Shown: one piece after another, positions 38,210-47,104 of the stretch | How positions within the stretch are numbered: position 1 is the stretch's first letter | Layout: every line of letters begins with the position of its first letter | NCBI GenBank assembly: GCA_963665015.2 | Contig: CAXXSY010000003.1 | Span: 620,001-684,000, forward strand | Direction: 5' to 3' | Origin: G963662655 sp963665015 | Lineage (GTDB): Bacteria; Cloacimonadota; Cloacimonadia; Cloacimonadales; JAIOQZ01 | Length of the DNA: 64,000 nucleotides | Notes under the pieces: model-generated | The model's input: only the letters and a program-made list of their open reading frames with translations | The model's database searches: none | Told to the model about the DNA's origin: nothing | Made by a program: the position numbers and the translations under genes

Positions 38210-39046
38210 ATGAGAAAAAAGAAAATCCAGCGTAAGAAGAATATTGTTCAGGACTACGTCGAAGCGCTTTTGTTCGCGTTCGTCGTGGCGATGATCATCC
38301 GTAACTACACGTTCCAGAACTTCATGATCCCCTCGTCGTCCATGGAATCGACCATGCTCATCGGCGACTACCTGGTGGCGAACAAGCTCAGCTTCCTGTT
38401 TTCGGATCCGGAGCGGGAGGACATCGTCACGTTCCGCTATCCGGCCGACCCGGTCGAGCCGCAGCCGCCGGAAAATTTTACACGCCTCTTGGGCCCGATC
38501 TACTGGAACCACGAGACCATGTTCTTTACCTACCACGCGCCGAAGAACGTCGTGAAACGGGTGATCGGCATGCCGGGCGACAGCGTGATCGTGGTCAATC
38601 AGCGGGTTTATGTCAACGGTGAACCGATGATCCGCGACTACGAACAGCATGTCGATCCACAGAACTGGATGGGCAGGAACCGGCAGGGCGAGCTGATCGA
38701 AAGCCAGATCGACTGGAGCCGGAGCGAGTACCCGGGTGCAGACGTCAATTTCGGCGACTACGAAGGGCAGGAGATGGGTACGCGTGACAACTTCGGCCCG
38801 GTGATCGTGCCGGAGGACAGTTATTTCGTGCTCGGTGACAACCGCGACCGCAGCTTGGACAGCCGATACTGGGGATTCCTCGATCGCAGGTGCATCACCG
38901 GTACACCGCTATTGATCTTCTTCTCGGTCGGCGAAGAGCCTATCAAGAACATGAACGAGTACGCTTACACCATGAAGATGATGAATCAGGGCAAGAAACC
39001 GCCGTCCCGCATACGTTGGGAGCGTTTTTTCAATCTGATAAAATGA
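38210..39046 (+). CDS. lepB: signal peptidase I
   Basis: Cleaves signal peptides of exported proteins, of which this window has many. A 278-residue protein with one N-terminal membrane helix (residues 16-36). The catalytic Ser44 lies in FMIPSSSMESTM, and the general-base Lys116 in NVVKRVIGMPGD. GDNRDRSLDSRYWGF is box E. About 40 extra residues (75-112) sit between the Ser and Lys boxes and another insertion at 150-185 precedes the box E strand, as in other long Gram-negative forms. The ATG at 38210 has no clear ribosome site. It overlaps hemW by 4 bp. Confidence 0.93.
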   Translation: MRKKKIQRKKNIVQDYVEALLFAFVVAMIIRNYTFQNFMIPSSSMESTMLIGDYLVANKLSFLFSDPEREDIVTFRYPADPVEPQPPENFTRLLGPIYWNHETMFFTYHAPKNVVKRVIGMPGDSVIVVNQRVYVNGEPMIRDYEQHVDPQNWMGRNRQGELIESQIDWSRSEYPGADVNFGDYEGQEMGTRDNFGPVIVPEDSYFVLGDNRDRSLDSRYWGFLDRRCITGTPLLIFFSVGEEPIKNMNEYAYTMKMMNQGKKPPSRIRWERFFNLIK

Positions 39047-40149
39047 CACCGATCCGGCATGTCTATGTCCACGTTCCGTTCTGCAAAAGGAAATGCGGCT
39101 ACTGTTCCTTCTATTCAATTCCGATCGATGACGCGGTTTTTTTACAGCGGAAATCGGATTACCTAACGGCTGTCCGGCAGGAAATCGAGCTTTTTCAAGA
39201 CCAATACACCATCAAGCCCGAAACCATCTATTTCGGCGGCGGCACGCCGTCGCTATTGACCCCGGACGATCTCTCCGCGATCCTTTCGTGCTTCGAGTAT
39301 GACAATAACGCCGAAATCACCATCGAGATGAATCCGGCGGTTGTCGCCTCACCGCTGCCAGAATACCGGTCGGTAGTAAACCGTGTGAGCCTCGGCTTAC
39401 AGTCGTTCATCGACCACGAGCTGAAGCTCCTGGGTCGGCTGCACGACGCTGATCAGGCGGAAGAGGCGATCGCGAAACTGCGCGAAGCCGGATTCTACAA
39501 TGTCTCCATCGATCTGATGTACGGACTGCCCGGACAGACCATGGACGATATCCGCTACAGCCTGGAGCGTGCAATCGAAACTCGGCCGGAGCACGTCTCC
39601 ACCTATTGCCTGAGCCTGGAACCCGACGCTCCCATGTTCGGTGCCACGCTGCCGGACGACGATCTTGTTGCCGATTTCTACCATGCGCTGCGGCAAGGGT
39701 TTGACGCCGCCGACTACCGGCAGTACGAGCTATCCAGCTTCTCGAAAAGGGGACACGAAAGCCGGCACAACATATCCTACTGGAACGGAGCCGATTATCT
39801 CGGGCTGGGCGCGAGCGCTTCGGGATTCATCGCACACAAACGTTACACCAACCGTAAGGACGTCCAATCCTATATCGAGGATGTGCGCAAGGGCTATATC
39901 ATGCCGAACGCGATCGAGCTATTCGAGGAGGAGCTGCGCAAGGAGATGATCCTGCTCAGTCTTCGAAAGGTGCAGGGACTCGATCTCGAAGAATATACCG
40001 GTCGCTTCCATCGTAATTTACTCAAGGATAAAGAGTCCGAGATGGTTCGCTTGCTTCACGATGGCTACATCAGGATTACGGGTGGTTTCCTGCAACTACT
40101 CCCCAAAGGCTATTTCGTTTCGAACGAGATTATCGGCATGCTGCTTTGA
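39043..40149 (+). CDS. hemW: HemW-type radical SAM heme chaperone
   Basis: The ATG at 39043 overlaps the lepB stop and begins MTPIRHVYVHVPFCKRKCGY, with the radical SAM cluster Cys-x3-Cys-x2-Cys (CKRKCGYC). The 368-residue product shows TIYFGGGTPSLL, VSLGLQSF, GFYNVSIDLMYGLPGQT and YEISSF-like motifs, plus the C-terminal HemN domain. The sequence CxxxCxxC without a fourth Cys fits HemW (heme chaperone) rather than true coproporphyrinogen oxidase HemN. Co-transcribed with lepB. Confidence 0.88.
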   Translation: MTPIRHVYVHVPFCKRKCGYCSFYSIPIDDAVFLQRKSDYLTAVRQEIELFQDQYTIKPETIYFGGGTPSLLTPDDLSAILSCFEYDNNAEITIEMNPAVVASPLPEYRSVVNRVSLGLQSFIDHELKLLGRLHDADQAEEAIAKLREAGFYNVSIDLMYGLPGQTMDDIRYSLERAIETRPEHVSTYCLSLEPDAPMFGATLPDDDLVADFYHALRQGFDAADYRQYELSSFSKRGHESRHNISYWNGADYLGLGASASGFIAHKRYTNRKDVQSYIEDVRKGYIMPNAIELFEEELRKEMILLSLRKVQGLDLEEYTGRFHRNLLKDKESEMVRLLHDGYIRITGGFLQLLPKGYFVSNEIIGMLL

Positions 40150-40164
40150 CTTCATAGAAGCTTA

Positions 40165-40193
40165 TTGACATATATTTATCTTTGCTTAATTTT
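40165..40193 (+). promoter_or_regulatory. possible promoter of the lipoprotein gene
   Basis: Perfect TTGACA at 40165-40170, with weak AT-rich -10 candidates (TTAATT or AATTTT) 15-17 bp later, just before the ATG at 40221. Confidence 0.35.
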
Positions 40194-40220
40194 TGGCCGG
40201 GTGGGCATAAGGAGCAATAT

Positions 40221-41339
40221 ATGAAATCGAAATCTTTGAAATTCGTACCGATAATGTTCTGTATCCTGATAATCCTGTCATGCGACAATCCCATACCAGA
40301 GGAAGCGCCTTATCAATTGATCAATCCCGGGGCCAGCACAAGGGTCTATGGCATCTATCCACAGGACGATGGCACGTACAACGCAATCGCCAGCACCGAT
40401 ATTTACAGCGAGCTCAAGTCCGACGTTGCGATTTATCGATTCGATCGGGACTGGAATCTGACGGAAAAGATCGGCATTCCGACCGATTCGCTGAACGTCG
40501 TCAAGCAGTGCGTAGAAGCGGATGATGGTTACTGGCTGACGCTGCAATGCATTCTCGAGTCCAACCGGTACCGGTATGAACTTATGCACATCGACCGGAG
40601 CGGCAATGAACTGTATCGGGGCGAGTTTGCCAACACCGACGGCATGCTGGGTGTCGATCTCTTCATGCAGGAAGAATTGGGAACTCTGGTCGTATATACC
40701 CCGGACGATATTGCGATTCACACCTTTACCAACGATGGTCTGAACGAAGATCCGTGGCGTATCGAGCGAGCAATCGACTTCATCGTGGCATCGCCGGACA
40801 AGCCGGGCACGCTGCTCGGTGAGGTATATTTCATTGATCAGCTAACCATCCTGGAGCTGGATGTCGCCGGTCGCAAAGAAACTTCGTCAAAGATCATCAC
40901 CGGTTTCGATCCGGATCTCGAGTTGGACGACTTTTATCCCGGCAAGAAATCGTTGGTTGTTCTGAGGAATCCGTATGCGCCGGGACCAATTCCCCCCAAC
41001 AACCTGCTCTATCTTGTCGATGGCGACCGTGCACCGACCCGGGTTCCGTTCAAGGGATATGTCGTGGATGTCCTGAATTATAAGGGTGAGAGGTTGATCT
41101 TGGGAGCGCAGAAGACAGAGGAAAAGCCCAAACTGACATCGCTGATCACCATCCACAAACTCATGGGCGATGGTACACTCGAACTGCTTGCGTCATTCGA
41201 TCCGAAGAACCTGATGATTCCGCAAGCCGTCATCCATGGCGATTCCATCGTTCTGTATGGTCACGTCGGGCATCCCGTGTTCGGGCTGACCGGCTTTATA
41301 AAGGAGATCGCACTGATAAATCAGCAGGATATCCAATAA
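40221..41339 (+). CDS. exported lipoprotein, beta-rich, unknown function
   Basis: The ATG at 40221 follows AAGGAG. The 372-residue product has a signal peptide with lipobox LIILSC (Cys about 21) and mature sequence DNPIPEEAPY. The rest is beta-strand-rich with repeated segments (VYGIYPQDDGTYNAIAS, GYWLTLQCILE, GTLVVYTPDDIAIHTF), suggesting a propeller, but no named family is recognised. It is probably a membrane-anchored lipoprotein. It stands after lepB-hemW with its own likely promoter. A hairpin overlaps its stop codon. Confidence 0.75.
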   Translation: MKSKSLKFVPIMFCILIILSCDNPIPEEAPYQLINPGASTRVYGIYPQDDGTYNAIASTDIYSELKSDVAIYRFDRDWNLTEKIGIPTDSLNVVKQCVEADDGYWLTLQCILESNRYRYELMHIDRSGNELYRGEFANTDGMLGVDLFMQEELGTLVVYTPDDIAIHTFTNDGLNEDPWRIERAIDFIVASPDKPGTLLGEVYFIDQLTILELDVAGRKETSSKIITGFDPDLELDDFYPGKKSLVVLRNPYAPGPIPPNNLLYLVDGDRAPTRVPFKGYVVDVLNYKGERLILGAQKTEEKPKLTSLITIHKLMGDGTLELLASFDPKNLMIPQAVIHGDSIVLYGHVGHPVFGLTGFIKEIALINQQDIQ

Positions 41340-41352
41340 AGGATACCCTGCT
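41323..41352 (+). terminator. hairpin overlapping the lipoprotein stop codon
   Basis: AGCAGGATATCC and GGATACCCTGCT pair at 11 of 12 positions around the stop TAA. No T-run follows at once (a TTTTCGTTTT stretch comes about 15 bp later), so termination is plausible but not certain. 41353-41548 holds no gene. Confidence 0.45.
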
Positions 41353-41523
41353 GCGATTGGGATTACTTTTCGTTTTCGCACGAGTTGCTACGTTGATCAT
41401 GTTGCGATTCTTTCCGATCGCATTCCCGCATGGGTTGATGATGCGGATGACAGCAACAACCATGACGCCTTGCTGGATGTGATTTGCAGCACATATCGTT
41501 CTCTTTTTAGTATTTTAGCATAG

Positions 41524-41532
41524 GCTAATATG
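41524..41532. promoter_or_regulatory. GCTAATATG word, copy C
   Basis: It lies within TTAGCATAGGCTAATATG, just past the stop of the small membrane protein gene. Same 9-mer as the copies at 41940-41948 and 42282-42290. Possible regulator site. Confidence 0.4.
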
Positions 41533-41548
41533 GGTGGGGCCAAAAAAA

Positions 41549-41917
41549 TCAGTATCGCTTCGATAAATAAATGCCTCGGTATATCGAAAACACCAGTACA
41601 ATTTCCAGCAGAGCGAAACCCTCGAACGTGAAGAACGCAAGCAGCCGTTCACCCGCGAACTTCTCCCAGCCCAATCGGTGGAGCATGATAAGCGGTGTGG
41701 CGACCATTTCGATGATGAAGACAAGGAATGTGAGGTGATACAATATCTCATGTTTCCATTTTAGAGCAGCCAGCAGAGCCAGCAAGGGTACAACGCCGAA
41801 CAGCGCTGAAGAGAAGATCGCTCTGGGCAGGCACACCAGATCGGACCGCCAGTAAGCCCAGAATACCATGGGCGCGACAATAACGGCAGCGACGAAGCAG
41901 TAGATTTTTGCTTTCAT
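41549..41917 (-). CDS. small four-TM membrane protein beside an ArsR regulator
   Basis: The ATG at 41917 (MKAKIYCFVAAVIVAPMVFW) follows AAAGGAGG. The 122-residue product is hydrophobic with four predicted helices (about 4-22, 34-54, 62-82, 100-118) and few charged residues. It matches no family I recognise, though the size recalls DoxX- or DUF-type small membrane proteins. It is the second gene after the ArsR-type regulator, 61 bp downstream, with an operator-like word between them. It may be the regulator's target, perhaps in metal or redox response. Confidence 0.68.
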   Translation of the reverse strand: MKAKIYCFVAAVIVAPMVFWAYWRSDLVCLPRAIFSSALFGVVPLLALLAALKWKHEILYHLTFLVFIIEMVATPLIMLHRLGWEKFAGERLLAFFTFEGFALLEIVLVFSIYRGIYLSKRY

Positions 41918-41939
41918 AGAACCTCCTTTGTTTAATAAG

Positions 41940-41948
41940 CATATTAGC
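41940..41948. promoter_or_regulatory. GCTAATATG word, copy B
   Basis: In reverse orientation within TAAGCATATTAGCA (41936-41949), the exact reverse complement of 42281-42294. Placed between the ArsR-type gene and the membrane protein gene. Confidence 0.5.
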
Positions 41949-41978
41949 AATAGCTCATATGACGGGCAAAAAAAAATA

Positions 41979-42257
41979 TCAGAACTCCGAACCGAGCGTC
42001 TCTCCGATCATGGTGCGATACTTCTTGAGGGTCTCGTGATTGAGCTTGTAGTGCACCTGCGGACCAAGCCTTTCGCCAATCACGAGTTTACACTGACGAA
42101 GCACCCGAAGATGTTGGGAAACCGCCGATTGCGAAACATCCAGCATCCGGGTAATTCCATTGACGCAAAGGATTTCATGTTGACTCAGCAACTTGATAAT
42201 CTTAAGCCTCGTTGGATCTGCAAACGCCTTGTAGTATTCCGCCAGTTCGTCGATCAT
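41979..42257 (-). CDS. ArsR/SmtB-family transcriptional regulator
   Basis: A 92-residue winged-helix repressor: AFADPTRLKIIKLLSQHEIL, recognition helix SQSAVSQHLRVLRQCKLV, wing ERLGPQVHYKL. A Cys at residue 31 and another at 56 could bind metal or sense oxidation. The classic ELCVCDL metal box is reduced to EILCVNG, so an As/Cd role is uncertain. Its promoter (42284-42312) overlaps an operator-like word that recurs around the next gene, which suggests autoregulation. Confidence 0.88.
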   Translation of the reverse strand: MIDELAEYYKAFADPTRLKIIKLLSQHEILCVNGITRMLDVSQSAVSQHLRVLRQCKLVIGERLGPQVHYKLNHETLKKYRTMIGETLGSEF

Positions 42258-42281
42258 TTATTTATCTCCATATAATCAGAT

Positions 42282-42312
42282 GCTAATATGCTTATGCGAA
42301 AATATTTGTCAA
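42282..42312 (-). promoter_or_regulatory. ArsR-type promoter with overlapping operator word
   Basis: On the minus strand TTGACA (42312-42307), a 17-bp spacer and ATATTA (42289-42284). The -10 is contained in the repeated 14-mer TAAGCATATTAGCA, so a bound repressor would block polymerase. Confidence 0.6.
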
Positions 42313-42328
42313 GCTCTTTCGGACCATG

Positions 42329-42808
42329 CAGGAGTACCCCCATTTTTTTATATGGTCTTGGTTTTCTGTCAGTATGAGACGATTATTGTAGATTCTGTTG
42401 CAAATCGAATGGGTGAATGCTGTAATGATGATCCTGAAGTCCTGGAGGGACGAAAGATGCTAGCGCGACACGTAAGTGCCGGGTACAGAATTCGGATGAG
42501 GAGTAAAGTCCCGTAGGGACGACAGATAGCATGCCGGATCATGTATCTGTCGCACCTCCGGTGCTTTTTTGTGTATTGGCTGATATAACTGGAGCTTACG
42601 CCTGTGATTTTGCTTGCAAAATCGAATCCCCCCATGGCCTAACATCTGTCATCCCTACGGGATTATTATGGCGAAAACCATTTCACCCACCAAATTCAGA
42701 AAATGGAACAGCTATTGTCATTGGAATTTTCAACGGTTGAAAACACGCAATACATAGCAATGTATTGATATACGAGCCAATTAATGGATCATTTTGGGGG
42801 TATTTCTG
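42329..42808 (+). mobile_element. 480-bp non-autonomous (MITE-like) element, copy 2
   Basis: Same length and about 98% identical to 2186-2665, same orientation. Ends are CAGGAGTACCCCCA and TGGGGGTATTTCTG-type inverted repeats. Flanked by TTTCGGACCATG at 42317-42328 and again at 42810-42821, a 12-bp target-site duplication, different from that of copy 1. This shows independent insertions at two sites. It sits directly upstream of the ArsR-type promoter's -35. No transposase inside. The 29-codon frame (42668-42757) is kept with one substitution. Confidence 0.85.
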
Positions 42809-42871
42809 TTTTCGGACCATGAAGAAAAAGGGATACCGCCGTGAAGCGATATCCCTATATTATTCAACTGA

Positions 42872-44122
42872 TTATTTCATCAGCAGCGCTTTCTGGATAT
42901 GTGTCTCGGAGCCTGCCCTCATACGGATGAAATAGATTCCGCTGGCGGTTTTCGCATCCCAGGGTATGGTATAGGTTCCGGCGTCTCGATGTTCGTCGAG
43001 TAAACTTTCGACCTTCTGACCGCGCATGTTGAAGACATCCAGCGTGACATGGCTGTCCGAAGCGAGCGAGAAGCTGATATTGGTGCTCGGGTTGAAGGGA
43101 TTCGGGTAGATGTCGAGCTTCGATTCGACGGCGGGAACGCTTTGATTATCGTTCGCTGTTCCATAGCTGTACGTCATATGGACAAAGTTGTTCCAGCTCC
43201 GGCCATCGACCCACTCGTCGGTGTAAATCTCGATGATGTTGCTTTGTGCGTCGTAGGTAAAGGTCGAGTGATAGACGTCGTACCATTGAGAGCCGTCCCA
43301 GTTCTGTTCGAGGGACTCGACCGGCGCGCCGTTTTCCCACGTGTAGGTGTCTCTTTCCTCGTTGTTCCAGGTTCCTTCGTGATAAACCTGCTCTATGCTT
43401 TCCGAGAGGTAACCGCCGGCATAGGTGTAGTCTTCCTGCCGCGAATTGATCCACTGACTGCTGCCCCATTCCCATTCTTCTTCAAACCAGTGCGTCGCGT
43501 TCGCGCCATCGTACTCGATGGTTTCGCGGGTGGTGTTTTCCCATGCGTCCTCGATAACATTTTCGTAAACGATCTGGGTGAGGTTATCGCCTGTCCAGGT
43601 AACGGTGGCGCGTTCTTCTTCCAGCCAGTCGGTGATGACATTGATCTCCATGAGCATGGAGACAAGGTGGTCGCCCTCCCAGGTGTAAGTCTCACGGGTG
43701 TTGTCAAGGGTTTGGCCCATCATCGTGATGGTGCTGCTCATGCCGACAAGATGTTGATCTTGATGCTCATAGGTGTATTCCATGGTTATCGTTTGGCCCT
43801 GAACTTCCATGGTCATTGTGTATGTGAGCGGGAGGCCGCGCGAGTAGGTGACATTCGCCGAATTGACCAGGTGGTATTCGTTGTTGATCGGGTCCCACCG
43901 ATATTCGGAGGTGTTTGTATATTGGAATTCTTTGGCAACGTTATACATCTCGACCGTGTAGGGAAGAAACTGGAAATAGAGCATGCTGAAATCCGTCCGT
44001 TCGATTGTGCTTCGCTGCATGTCGCGAGCATATTTTTCGGCGTACTTGTTGACTTCCTGAATCGAAAGGGCGTTTAGGAATAGAATTGAAAATAGAAAGG
44101 TGAGAATCATAATTCGTTTCAT
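42872..44122 (-). CDS. secreted repeat protein with C-terminal sorting domain
   Basis: The ATG at 44122 (MKRIMILTFLFSILFLNALS) follows AAGGAGACC. The 416-residue product has a signal peptide, an all-beta middle with repeated units of the form TWEGDHL, TWTGDNL, TYTWENGAPVES and FTYDAQSNIIEI (like YD/RHS-type repeats), and a sorting domain (DIYPNPFNPSTNISFSL, NMRGQKVESLL, ending ALLMK). It is likely exported to or beyond the outer membrane. Function unknown. It lies just right of element copy 2. Confidence 0.8.
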   Translation of the reverse strand: MKRIMILTFLFSILFLNALSIQEVNKYAEKYARDMQRSTIERTDFSMLYFQFLPYTVEMYNVAKEFQYTNTSEYRWDPINNEYHLVNSANVTYSRGLPLTYTMTMEVQGQTITMEYTYEHQDQHLVGMSSTITMMGQTLDNTRETYTWEGDHLVSMLMEINVITDWLEEERATVTWTGDNLTQIVYENVIEDAWENTTRETIEYDGANATHWFEEEWEWGSSQWINSRQEDYTYAGGYLSESIEQVYHEGTWNNEERDTYTWENGAPVESLEQNWDGSQWYDVYHSTFTYDAQSNIIEIYTDEWVDGRSWNNFVHMTYSYGTANDNQSVPAVESKLDIYPNPFNPSTNISFSLASDSHVTLDVFNMRGQKVESLLDEHRDAGTYTIPWDAKTASGIYFIRMRAGSETHIQKALLMK

Positions 44123-44290
44123 ATAGGTCTCCTTATTTATTGCTGTGTCATAAGAAAGCACAATTGAATCGGTTCGTCAAGCAAAAAACTGAGCACGGTT
44201 TACGGGTGTCCTTATAATTCCCGCTTCTGTAGGTATATAGTCAATTTGTGGCTTGAAAATGCATTGGTGGTAATATATACGGTTGGCGTG

Positions 44291-44402
44291 CTGTAGGGCG
44301 CAGGACTCTGTGTCTCCCCGTCCTTCTCTGAGAGATGCGGACGAGGACGTCCGCGTTCCATGTAGAAAGGGCAGACACAGTCTGGGAGGTCTGCCCCTAC
44401 AG
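44291..44402. repeat. interspersed repeat with GCGGACG dyad, copy 2
   Basis: It shares the CTTCTCTGAGAGATGCGGAC block and surrounding CTGTAGGG...TGTCTGCC pieces with 13404-13590. The ends GTAGGGCGCAG and CTGCCCCTAC are inverted. It lies between the two secreted-protein genes, close to the stop at 44414. Confidence 0.65.
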
Positions 44403-44413
44403 GAAAGCCGAAC

Positions 44414-46564
44414 CTATTTCAGCATGATCATCTTTTTCACGGAGACGTATCGTCCACCTTTGATCTTGAGGAAATAGACACCGCTGCCGACGTTGGATCC
44501 GCTCTGGTCTCTGCCATGCCATTCGATCGCATGATCGCCGGCATCCATCTTGCTGTCGAGCAGCGTCCGAACCAGTTGCCCTTTCACGTTATAGACTGAA
44601 AGGTTTACATCAGCTTGCTGATCCAGCGAGAAGCTGATCTGCGTCGATGGGTTGAACGGATTGGGATAGACCGTGAGATTGCAGTCGGAGCGGGGTATCG
44701 CTTCGTCATCGCTGTACAGCCCGATCTCGACTGTTTCCGGATGGGTCGGATTGGATTCGCCGTTGTCATACACCGCGGTGACCGTGTAGGTGTATTCTCC
44801 GTCCGGCAGACCCTCGTCCAGATGCTCCGGATCGACGAGCCACAGCGGGTTGATGACGGTTCCGTTTCGTTGCACGTTGTAGCCCAGGAACATGCGGTCG
44901 CGCGAATGCAACAGGCGCTCTTCTCCGGTAGCCTGCTCGACGATATTCACGCAGGTCATCCAGTCGTTATCGGTCATTGCCTCCCACGCGTCGGGCCCAC
45001 CACACCAGCTATGGCTTTCTCCATCGCATTCACCGGAGGTGCTGGACGGGCAGAAGGTCTCTTCGTCGAGTGTACGGACCGAGACATAGAAGTCGTCATC
45101 GACGGTGATGGGTGTCTCGAGAATGTGCGTCGTGATGGTCGGGGAGCGCAGAGCCGTCTGTGGTGACGATTCGTATAGTACGGTCACGAAATCCGAATCG
45201 TAGATTTTCACGATGAACTGGTCGTTGTCGCCCCAGGGATTCTGTATGTGGTCGTAGAAGGTATGCTTCACCTGCTGGATCGTCGCGGGATAGCTGAACG
45301 AGAAATCGGCGTCGTTGAAACGGACTGCACGCTCCGGGCCGTTGAACTGGATCAGCGACAACTCCTCGACGTACGAAAACCACGTGCCTTCCTCGTTGAT
45401 GGGCGGCGTCCAGGTCAGTTGGACATCGTTGCCATTGACGATTTCCGCGGTCAGTCCCGTGGGCGGCGCCAGCTCGTTCGGCTCCACCGGGTACAAGTCG
45501 AAGAACGCGTTTTGCTGGTAGGTAAAATCGTGACTGCCTCCGACCAGGTTCGAGAAGTAGAAATACCCGTCGCAGGAACCGCCCCATCCCCAATTGACAT
45601 GGAAGTGGTCGGGATCGTCATAGCCATCGATGAGGAACGCGTGTCCGGTATCGGTTTCGGTGGTTCCGAAGTAATAGACCGGGCGCCCTTCGTCCAGCTC
45701 GTCACGCACCATCGAGTCCCATACGTCCTCGTCGAAGCTATAGCGTGGAATCAGCCGGGTCTCTGGATTGTACGAGAAATGGTTGGTAAAGGCGTAAAAT
45801 ACAAATTCGAAGCCCGCGCCCGAGGCCCCGGCGCTGTAATTCATGTCCATGGCGATGCCGGCGTGGGAGCAGATTTCCGCGACCTCCTCGTTGTACTCGG
45901 ACAGGGTGTCCGGCATTTCCGACCACTCGTAGGTTGAAGCTGAGAAATCGGCGGAAATTGTGCCGTATTGGTTGTGTTCGTAGCTGTGCGATCCGATGCC
46001 GTTGACCGGGTGTTGCCAGAATCGCATCAGTTGTGCGGCGGCTGTGGCGCAACACCCGACCACCACGTGCCCTTCGTATCCCTCATCGTCTTCGGGGCAA
46101 TGGGCGTTGTAGGGCCATCGCTGATGCCAGTTGGACGTGATGAGCGGCTCGACGTCGCGATCCAGGCGATTGAACGCGCTGTTGCCAGAGAGCAGGTCGT
46201 CCCACACGAGTCGCATCTCGCGATTGGATATCCGCTGCTCGGTTATCTTGCTCAGTTGTTCTTCGATGGACGCAAGCCAGCTACGCACGGCCGGATTGCT
46301 CTCCGGAAGAAACTCGCCGGAATCGCTCCAGGCGAGTACGGGATAGGCGGCATCGTCTCCGGCGACAAGCACAAAGCCGACATCGCTACGGCACAGCCAT
46401 ACATTTTGAGCGAGCGGGATCGGGTTCTCGATGGTCTCGATGCGCTGGTGGGTTTTCATTTGCAGCCAGTTGGTCGCTACCTGCCTGACGGGAGCATCAT
46501 CGACGGGGACAGCCGATAGAATCAATGTGAGTGACACGATCAGAATCATTAGGGTAAAACGCAT
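44414..46564 (-). CDS. secreted C10 (streptopain-like) cysteine protease with sorting domain
   Basis: A 716-residue exported protease. A signal peptide (1-18) precedes a propeptide of the Spi/inhibitor type (VLVAGDDAAYPVLAWSDSGEF, residues 20-140). The C10 catalytic domain follows: Cys171 in VVVGCCATAAAQLMRFW, and His in DTGHAFLIDGYDDPDHFHVN with NWGWGG. Next come a fibronectin-like domain (about 370-400, PPTGLTAEIVNGNDVQLTW) and a jelly-roll-like region. The sorting domain is at the end (YPNPFNPSTQISFSLD, GVYFLKI, ending MIMLK). The enzyme presumably matures by cutting off its propeptide and digests external protein. ATG with a GGAGG site. Confidence 0.87.
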   Translation of the reverse strand: MRFTLMILIVSLTLILSAVPVDDAPVRQVATNWLQMKTHQRIETIENPIPLAQNVWLCRSDVGFVLVAGDDAAYPVLAWSDSGEFLPESNPAVRSWLASIEEQLSKITEQRISNREMRLVWDDLLSGNSAFNRLDRDVEPLITSNWHQRWPYNAHCPEDDEGYEGHVVVGCCATAAAQLMRFWQHPVNGIGSHSYEHNQYGTISADFSASTYEWSEMPDTLSEYNEEVAEICSHAGIAMDMNYSAGASGAGFEFVFYAFTNHFSYNPETRLIPRYSFDEDVWDSMVRDELDEGRPVYYFGTTETDTGHAFLIDGYDDPDHFHVNWGWGGSCDGYFYFSNLVGGSHDFTYQQNAFFDLYPVEPNELAPPTGLTAEIVNGNDVQLTWTPPINEEGTWFSYVEELSLIQFNGPERAVRFNDADFSFSYPATIQQVKHTFYDHIQNPWGDNDQFIVKIYDSDFVTVLYESSPQTALRSPTITTHILETPITVDDDFYVSVRTLDEETFCPSSTSGECDGESHSWCGGPDAWEAMTDNDWMTCVNIVEQATGEERLLHSRDRMFLGYNVQRNGTVINPLWLVDPEHLDEGLPDGEYTYTVTAVYDNGESNPTHPETVEIGLYSDDEAIPRSDCNLTVYPNPFNPSTQISFSLDQQADVNLSVYNVKGQLVRTLLDSKMDAGDHAIEWHGRDQSGSNVGSGVYFLKIKGGRYVSVKKMIMLK

Positions 46565-46820
46565 AGTTCCTCCTTAAATAAGGCACGGAACAAGATTTAT
46601 GCCGGATTGCGGAACAAGAAGTGTATCTGGATTAGATAGCCGGTAACACATGTAACCGAAAAAGAGAATCGTGTCAATCTTTAATTTTTCTCACCATGTT
46701 GTTGTAATTTCGTTTTTGCTTCGCAAAAGCCGACTCCAGCACTTCGTGCTTCCTGCAACTTTTCGCATTTTGGATTCCAGGTTATCGCTGCGCGAAACCT
46801 ACATTTGACTACGCAAAAGC
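46565..46820. other. intergenic lead-in to the 92-bp repeats
   Basis: No gene. From about 46705 partial repeat pieces occur (TTTTTGCTTCGCAAAAGCCG and ACGCAAAAGCCG), degenerate forms of the unit that is regular from 46821. Confidence 0.5.
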
Positions 46821-47096
46821 CGAAAATGGAGATTGTCGAAAGTAACTCCGCTAACATGATTTCGCTACGCGAATTCACAACGCTCATGTTTTCGTTTTTG
46901 CTTCGCAAAAGCCGAAAATGGAGATTGTCGAAAGTAACTCCGCTAACATGATTTCGCTACGCGAATTCACAACGCTCATGTTTTCGTTTTTGCTTCGCAA
47001 AAGCCGAAAATGGAGATTGTCGAAAGTAACTCCGCTAACATGATTTCGCTACGCGAATTCACAACGCTCATGTTTTCGTTTTTGCTTCGCAAAAGC
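46821..47096. repeat. three tandem copies of a 92-bp unit
   Basis: Units start at 46821, 46913 and 47005 and are identical by eye. Each contains GATTTCGCTACGCGAATTC, and a hairpin TTTTTGCTTCGCAAAAGCC that could act as a terminator on the minus strand. A further single copy lies at 49581-49672 after the next GLUG gene, in the same place relative to its stop codon. Confidence 0.88.
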
Positions 47097-47104
47097 CGAA
47101 AATA

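Noticed and set aside
43049..44077. 342-codon plus frame opposite the secreted repeat protein
   Set aside because: Antisense shadow with no start signal; the minus strand has signal peptide and sorting domain.
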